Assembly (NCBI GenBank): GCA_017642965.1
Contig: JAEPOJ010000004.1
Coordinates: 1 to 64,000, forward strand
Length of the DNA: 64,000 nucleotides
Direction of reading: 5' to 3'
Source of the DNA: Phycisphaerales bacterium
Lineage (GTDB): Bacteria > Planctomycetota > Phycisphaerae > Phycisphaerales > UBA1924
Program-made: the position numbers and the translations under genes
Shown: piece after piece, positions 59,369-64,000 of the stretch
Position numbering within the stretch: position 1 is the first letter of the stretch
Layout of the letters: every line of letters begins with the position of its first letter
The notes under the pieces: generated by a model
Databases searched by the model: none
Seen by the model: only the letters and a program-made list of their open reading frames with translations
Told to the model about the DNA's origin: nothing

Positions 59369-61069
59369 TCAGCGATCCATACCCTGCTCCGCCCAGCGCT
59401 CGACGAGTGCCGCGGCGGATTCCGGGTCCTTGTTGACGAGCTCGGACACCTGCTGACGGAGCTGCTGGATCTCGACGAGCTCATCATCGACTTCGATGCC
59501 GGTCATCACGTGCTCACCCTCGCCCGCCTCGCCGACCAGATCGTCGCCGGATTCAAGCTCGGGGGTGACGCCCACCAGCTGCTCGGCGCTGGGCAGCTCG
59601 ATCCGCTTGCTCGAACGCTTCACCATCATGAGCATCATGCCCAGCGACACCACGGCCAGGACCCCGACGAGGACCGTCTCGACGAGACGACCGCCGTTGG
59701 CGAGCATCCCACCCGGGCTTGAGAGCGACCCGAGCATGCCTCCGCCACCCGCGTTCCCCGAGCTGACCATGAGCCCGCCCATCGGCGCCATCTGCAGCGA
59801 CAGCTCGCCCTGCGAGACCGCTCCATCGCCCCCCATGCTCACGAGGTGCGGGCGCACGAGCTCTTCGAATGCAACCTTGGACTGATCAAAGAACGCCCGT
59901 GCCTCTTCCGGGGTAACTGGCGTCTCTTCCTCACCCTCGCCTGCTGGGCGGCTCTGCTCGATGATCTTGACGATGTACTCTTGGGGGATGATGACCGAGG
60001 CGCTCAGGTGCGTGGGCATGCCGCGCGGATCGACGACGGTCTTTGACTTGTTCCCGATCGCGTTGGTGAACTCGGTATCTGTCGAGTCCTGCTCGGAGCT
60101 TGAGCCGGTATTGGCACTGCCCGAGTTGATGGCGACCGCCTGATTCGAGCGGACTCCGGACTCAGCCCCGCGGTTCGCCTGACGCGAGGTCGACCCCGTC
60201 TTTGTTTCGCTCTGAAGCAGCGAAACCGTCCCCTCATCCTTGGGGGTGTAGAGGTTCTCAGTTGACTGCACGCTGGTGATGTCCACGTGCGCCGTGACGG
60301 AGACGATGACGTTGGGGATATGACCGAAGAGTTCCTCGATCTTCCCACGCGTGTGCTTCTCGACCTGTGCGGCGTACTCAAGGTATCGCCCGGACGACGT
60401 CGCGCTGTCGTCGCTTGTGGTCCGTGCCCGCCCGGTCGAACCGTCGATCACATTGACGCCGCTGGGATCGAGCCCGGAGACCGCGCCGGAGACCATCTGT
60501 GCCACGGCATCGACCATGTCCTGAGACAGGCCACCCGTCCCGGACGTAAAGACAGTCACGGATGCCGTCGCGGGGCGGGCGGCACGCCCGAGCCCGGTGG
60601 TCTGCGGGACATCGAGGATGACGCTCGCCTTGGATACGTTGCGGAAGTAGGTGATCTGCGCTGCGAGCTCGTTCTGCAACGCGATGAAGAACTGCTGGCG
60701 GTGCTGAGCGCTCGAGGCCTTCCAGTCCTGGCTGCCGATGAGGTTGGAAAAGAGGAGCGTGGTATCACCAGGGAGCTGCCCGCTCTGAGCGAGATATGCA
60801 ACCGCCGCCCGCTGCTGGCCTTCGGGCACGACGACCCGCCCGTCGACGACCTCGGCCCGGTATCCGGCGCTCTGGAGCGCACTGACCGTATCAACCTCGC
60901 CGCTCGCGGGAACGAGATCGACCATCGCAGGCTTGGCGGCGTACTGAGAAACAAGGAAGAGGGTCATGGTCGCGATGACGGCCAATGACGCAAGCAGGAG
61001 CTTCTGAGATGCCCCCATCTTCGCGAACTGCGACTGTATCTGCGCAATGACCTGTCGGATCTGATCCAT
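59369..61069 (-). CDS. fliF: Flagellar MS-ring protein FliF
   Basis: 566 aa. Helix 1 (LLLASLAVIATMTLFLVSQYA), ring-building motifs RBM1/RBM2 (YscJ-like: ALQSAGYRAEVVDGRVVVPE, TYFRNVSKASVILDVPQ), the RBM3 beta-collar, a Gly/Met-rich segment and helix 2 (VETVLVGVLAVVSLGMMLMMV). The C-terminal cytosolic tail binds FliG (ESAAALVERWAEQGM). ATG 61069 is chosen from the conserved N-terminus; 22 upstream residues in the open frame are unconserved. A 178-nt gap to fliE holds a hairpin and possible promoter. Confidence 0.93.
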   Translation of the reverse strand: MDQIRQVIAQIQSQFAKMGASQKLLLASLAVIATMTLFLVSQYAAKPAMVDLVPASGEVDTVSALQSAGYRAEVVDGRVVVPEGQQRAAVAYLAQSGQLPGDTTLLFSNLIGSQDWKASSAQHRQQFFIALQNELAAQITYFRNVSKASVILDVPQTTGLGRAARPATASVTVFTSGTGGLSQDMVDAVAQMVSGAVSGLDPSGVNVIDGSTGRARTTSDDSATSSGRYLEYAAQVEKHTRGKIEELFGHIPNVIVSVTAHVDITSVQSTENLYTPKDEGTVSLLQSETKTGSTSRQANRGAESGVRSNQAVAINSGSANTGSSSEQDSTDTEFTNAIGNKSKTVVDPRGMPTHLSASVIIPQEYIVKIIEQSRPAGEGEEETPVTPEEARAFFDQSKVAFEELVRPHLVSMGGDGAVSQGELSLQMAPMGGLMVSSGNAGGGGMLGSLSSPGGMLANGGRLVETVLVGVLAVVSLGMMLMMVKRSSKRIELPSAEQLVGVTPELESGDDLVGEAGEGEHVMTGIEVDDELVEIQQLRQQVSELVNKDPESAAALVERWAEQGMDR

Positions 61070-61097
61070 TCCTGCTCGGCCTCCTGCCACGCGGGGC

Positions 61098-61134
61098 GCA
61101 ATCCTTGCTCCCCATTGGCGCGAGATTCGCGCCA
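61098..61134 (-). promoter_or_regulatory. Hairpin plus weak sigma-54-like element between fliE and fliF
   Basis: Perfect 8-bp dyad TGGCGCGA-GAT-TCGCGCCA (61116-61134). Next to it on the minus strand GGGAGCA-AGGA-TTGC (61113-61098) keeps the GG/GC cores with sigma-54 spacing, but the -24 box is poor. It could give fliF its own promoter. Confidence 0.25.
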
Positions 61135-61247
61135 TTGTTCGGCATCATCGGCCGAAGCGCGCGCGCGGCTTGATAACCCAGGCGGACTTCCTGCATCATT
61201 TTTTCGGGGTGGCATCTCTTGCGCACGATGCCGATCAGCGCCTTCGA

Positions 61248-61559
61248 TCAGACACGCATCTGCTTGATCTCGTCGTAGGCTTCCATGACCTGATTCCGCA
61301 TGGCCTGGAGCATCTTGAACGCGGTTTCCGCCTTCTCGGTGGCCGCGACGACGCCTTCAAGATCGTTCCGCTTGCCAGTCACGAGGTCCTGCGCCGCGTC
61401 CGATGCGTCCTTCTGGAGCGAGTTGACCTCATTGAGGTTCTTCATGAGCATGTTCTTGAAGTCCGGACCAGTACCGGGGCCCTGCTTCTGGCGGAGGGCC
61501 TGGCTGGGCAGCTGCGGTGTGCCGCCGGTGTTCTGGATGAGTCCGAGTGGATCGCTCAT
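61248..61559 (-). CDS. fliE: Flagellar MS-ring/rod junction protein FliE
   Basis: 103 aa, normal size. DFKNMLMKNLNEVNSLQKDA, then ETAFKMLQAMRNQVMEAYDEI is the C-terminal family signature. It adapts the FliF ring to the rod and is the first substrate exported. It is 30 nt after flgC. Confidence 0.93.
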   Translation of the reverse strand: MSDPLGLIQNTGGTPQLPSQALRQKQGPGTGPDFKNMLMKNLNEVNSLQKDASDAAQDLVTGKRNDLEGVVAATEKAETAFKMLQAMRNQVMEAYDEIKQMRV

Positions 61560-61589
61560 GGTCTATCTTCGTGTCTGCAATGCAGTGTA

Positions 61590-61991
61590 TCAGGCCAGCA
61601 GTCGCAATGCCTGTGCCACCATGGTCTTCATTGTCTCCGCTGCCGCGACATTCGCCTCGTACGCCCGGGAGGCCTGCAAGCCGTTGACCCATTCCGAGGT
61701 CGAATCGATGTCAGGGACCAAAACGTAGCCGTTCTCGTCAGCGAACTTGTGCCCGGGCATCTTCTTGGCCCGCAACGCCCCCTCCTGGATGTCGATATCG
61801 GCCACACGCACACCCTGAGGGTTCTCCGGATTACCCGCGGGCTCGAGCATCGCGGCCCGGCGCAGGTAGGGGTCATACTCCCCCTTCGAGTTCTCGAGGG
61901 TGTTCATGTTGGCGATGTTTGCGGCGATGACCTGCATGCGGGTCCGCTGGGCGATCATGCCGGAAGTCGAGATGTCGAGTGAGCCGTACAT
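61590..61991 (-). CDS. flgC: Flagellar rod protein FlgC
   Basis: 133 aa. N-terminal SLDISTSGMIAQRTRMQVIA and ANIANMNT rod motif, the internal KMPGHKFADENGYVLVPDID block, and C-terminal LQASRAYEANVAAAETMKTM helix. These are standard for the proximal rod subunit FlgC. It is 13 nt downstream of flgB. Confidence 0.95.
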   Translation of the reverse strand: MYGSLDISTSGMIAQRTRMQVIAANIANMNTLENSKGEYDPYLRRAAMLEPAGNPENPQGVRVADIDIQEGALRAKKMPGHKFADENGYVLVPDIDSTSEWVNGLQASRAYEANVAAAETMKTMVAQALRLLA

Positions 61992-62004
61992 GGTTCTTTC
62001 CCTA

Positions 62005-62442
62005 TCAGATCACACGCTGGGCGATGGCGCCACGGATCATGGACTGGTTCTTTCGCATCAGGTCTCCTGCGACCCGGAACATGGTGGCGTTCTCCACCAT
62101 GTCTTGCATGAGCTGCTCCAGGTCACGCTGGTTGCGGTCCTGAAACAGCACCCCCCCGATTGGGGTCGTTGGGTTGAGCTCCATTCGCCCTCCCACCATG
62201 CGGACCTCGCTCGCTCCGGAGAGATCCAACTCGCCTGATACGCCACCGTTGACGTCTCTGCGCCGTTCGATCGCGTCGCTCAAGGCACGCTGAAACGCCC
62301 GTGGATCCGCATCCACACCCTGAAAGTTGGGCGTATCGATGTTCGCGATGTTCTGCGCGATCAGACGCTGACGCTGCCCTGAGAAGAGGAACATCTTCTC
62401 AAGTGCGGGCAATGCACCGGCTGTTGATAGGTCGCTGATCAT
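62005..62442 (-). CDS. flgB: Flagellar rod protein FlgB
   Basis: 145 aa. LFSGQRQRLIAQNIANIDTP is the shared rod motif, and the C-terminal LMQDMVENATMFRVAGDLMRK helix completes it. It is the first structural gene of the locus, directly behind a strong sigma-54 promoter match and the activator gene. GGAG sits before ATG 62442. Confidence 0.95.
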   Translation of the reverse strand: MISDLSTAGALPALEKMFLFSGQRQRLIAQNIANIDTPNFQGVDADPRAFQRALSDAIERRRDVNGGVSGELDLSGASEVRMVGGRMELNPTTPIGGVLFQDRNQRDLEQLMQDMVENATMFRVAGDLMRKNQSMIRGAIAQRVI

Positions 62443-62464
62443 CGGATGCTCCGTCCGTTATGCA

Positions 62465-62480
62465 CGCAACCGGCGTGCCG
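62465..62480 (-). promoter_or_regulatory. Sigma-54 (RpoN) promoter of the flagellar structural genes
   Basis: Minus strand CGGCACG-CCGG-TTGCG (62480-62465) matches the -24/-12 consensus TGGCACG-N4-TTGCW at all core bases. Predicted transcription start is about 10-12 nt downstream, just before the flgB ribosome-binding site. It lies between flgB and the NtrC-type activator gene. Confidence 0.82.
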
Positions 62481-62489
62481 GATCCTCTA

Positions 62490-63998
<1,509 letters not shown>

Positions 63999-64000
63999 CT

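Noticed and set aside
56451-59722. Two long plus-strand open frames opposite fliI, fliH and fliG-fliF
   Set aside because: They cross several certain genes; no start signals or domains. High GC at third positions explains the openness.

Overview
The window reads as chromosome of a high-GC planctomycete, most likely of the class Phycisphaerae. This is inferred from a small secreted protein ending in a PEP-CTERM-like anchor (VPTPGS, hydrophobic stretch, RRRR), a twin-arginine-exported dehalogenase, sulfotransferase and flavin-halogenase genes, scattered housekeeping genes (lone infA and nuoC) and a long flagellar locus with SRP-GTPase, MinD-like and FliA-type genes. No mobile element, prophage or CRISPR array was found.

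Left part (1-35 kb), mixed metabolism on both strands. 1-6.7 kb (+): exported esterase (5' end cut off by the window), class I aminotransferase, glycerate 2-kinase, FAD-dependent amine/amino-acid oxidase, IF-1 and an APC permease. 6.7-9.8 kb: Tat-exported HAD dehalogenase (-), PEP-CTERM protein (+) with a strong terminator, sulfotransferase (+), tRNA-Pro(GGG) (-). 9.9-14.3 kb (+): dihydroorotase coupled to a TPCP-type P1B metal ATPase, then GAPDH. 14.3-21.9 kb: coiled-coil lipoprotein and flavin-dependent halogenase (-), metallo-beta-lactamase-fold hydrolase, hotdog-like protein and polytopic membrane protein (+), QueG and a TIM-barrel epimerase (-). 22-24.1 kb (+): tryptophan 2,3-dioxygenase and kynureninase, the tryptophan-to-anthranilate branch; the aminotransferase at 1.4 kb resembles kynurenine aminotransferases. 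24.1-31.3 kb, mostly (-): orphan histidine kinase, cold-shock protein, rpsO-pnp, a TPR-YggX fusion next to a lone nuoC, and an ankyrin protein (+). 31.5-36 kb (+): small proteins, a TolB-like lipoprotein, a second lipoprotein and a Xer-type recombinase.

Right part (36-64 kb, all minus strand): folK, then a nearly continuous flagellar locus. In transcription order it is: NtrC-type sigma-54 activator, [sigma-54 promoter], flgB-flgC-fliE-fliF-fliG-fliH-fliI-fliJ-motE-like-fliK-flgD-TIGR02530-like-flgE-flbD-motA-motB-fliL-fliN-fliO-fliP-fliQ-fliR-flhB-flhA-flhF-flhG-(two-TM protein)-FliA/WhiG-type sigma factor. Many junctions overlap by 4 nt. This encodes the MS ring, part of the C ring, export gate and ATPase, hook, stator and two regulatory tiers (sigma-54, then sigma-28). 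fliM, the rod genes flgF/flgG, L/P-ring genes, filament genes and chemotaxis genes are not here.

The points most worth a second look are a one-base frameshift in the MotE-like gene, a near-consensus sigma-54 promoter in front of flgB, a FlgD whose C-terminal part is replaced by an Asp/Asn tract, the missing fliM, the TPR-YggX fusion and the flavin halogenase with an unusual C-terminus.
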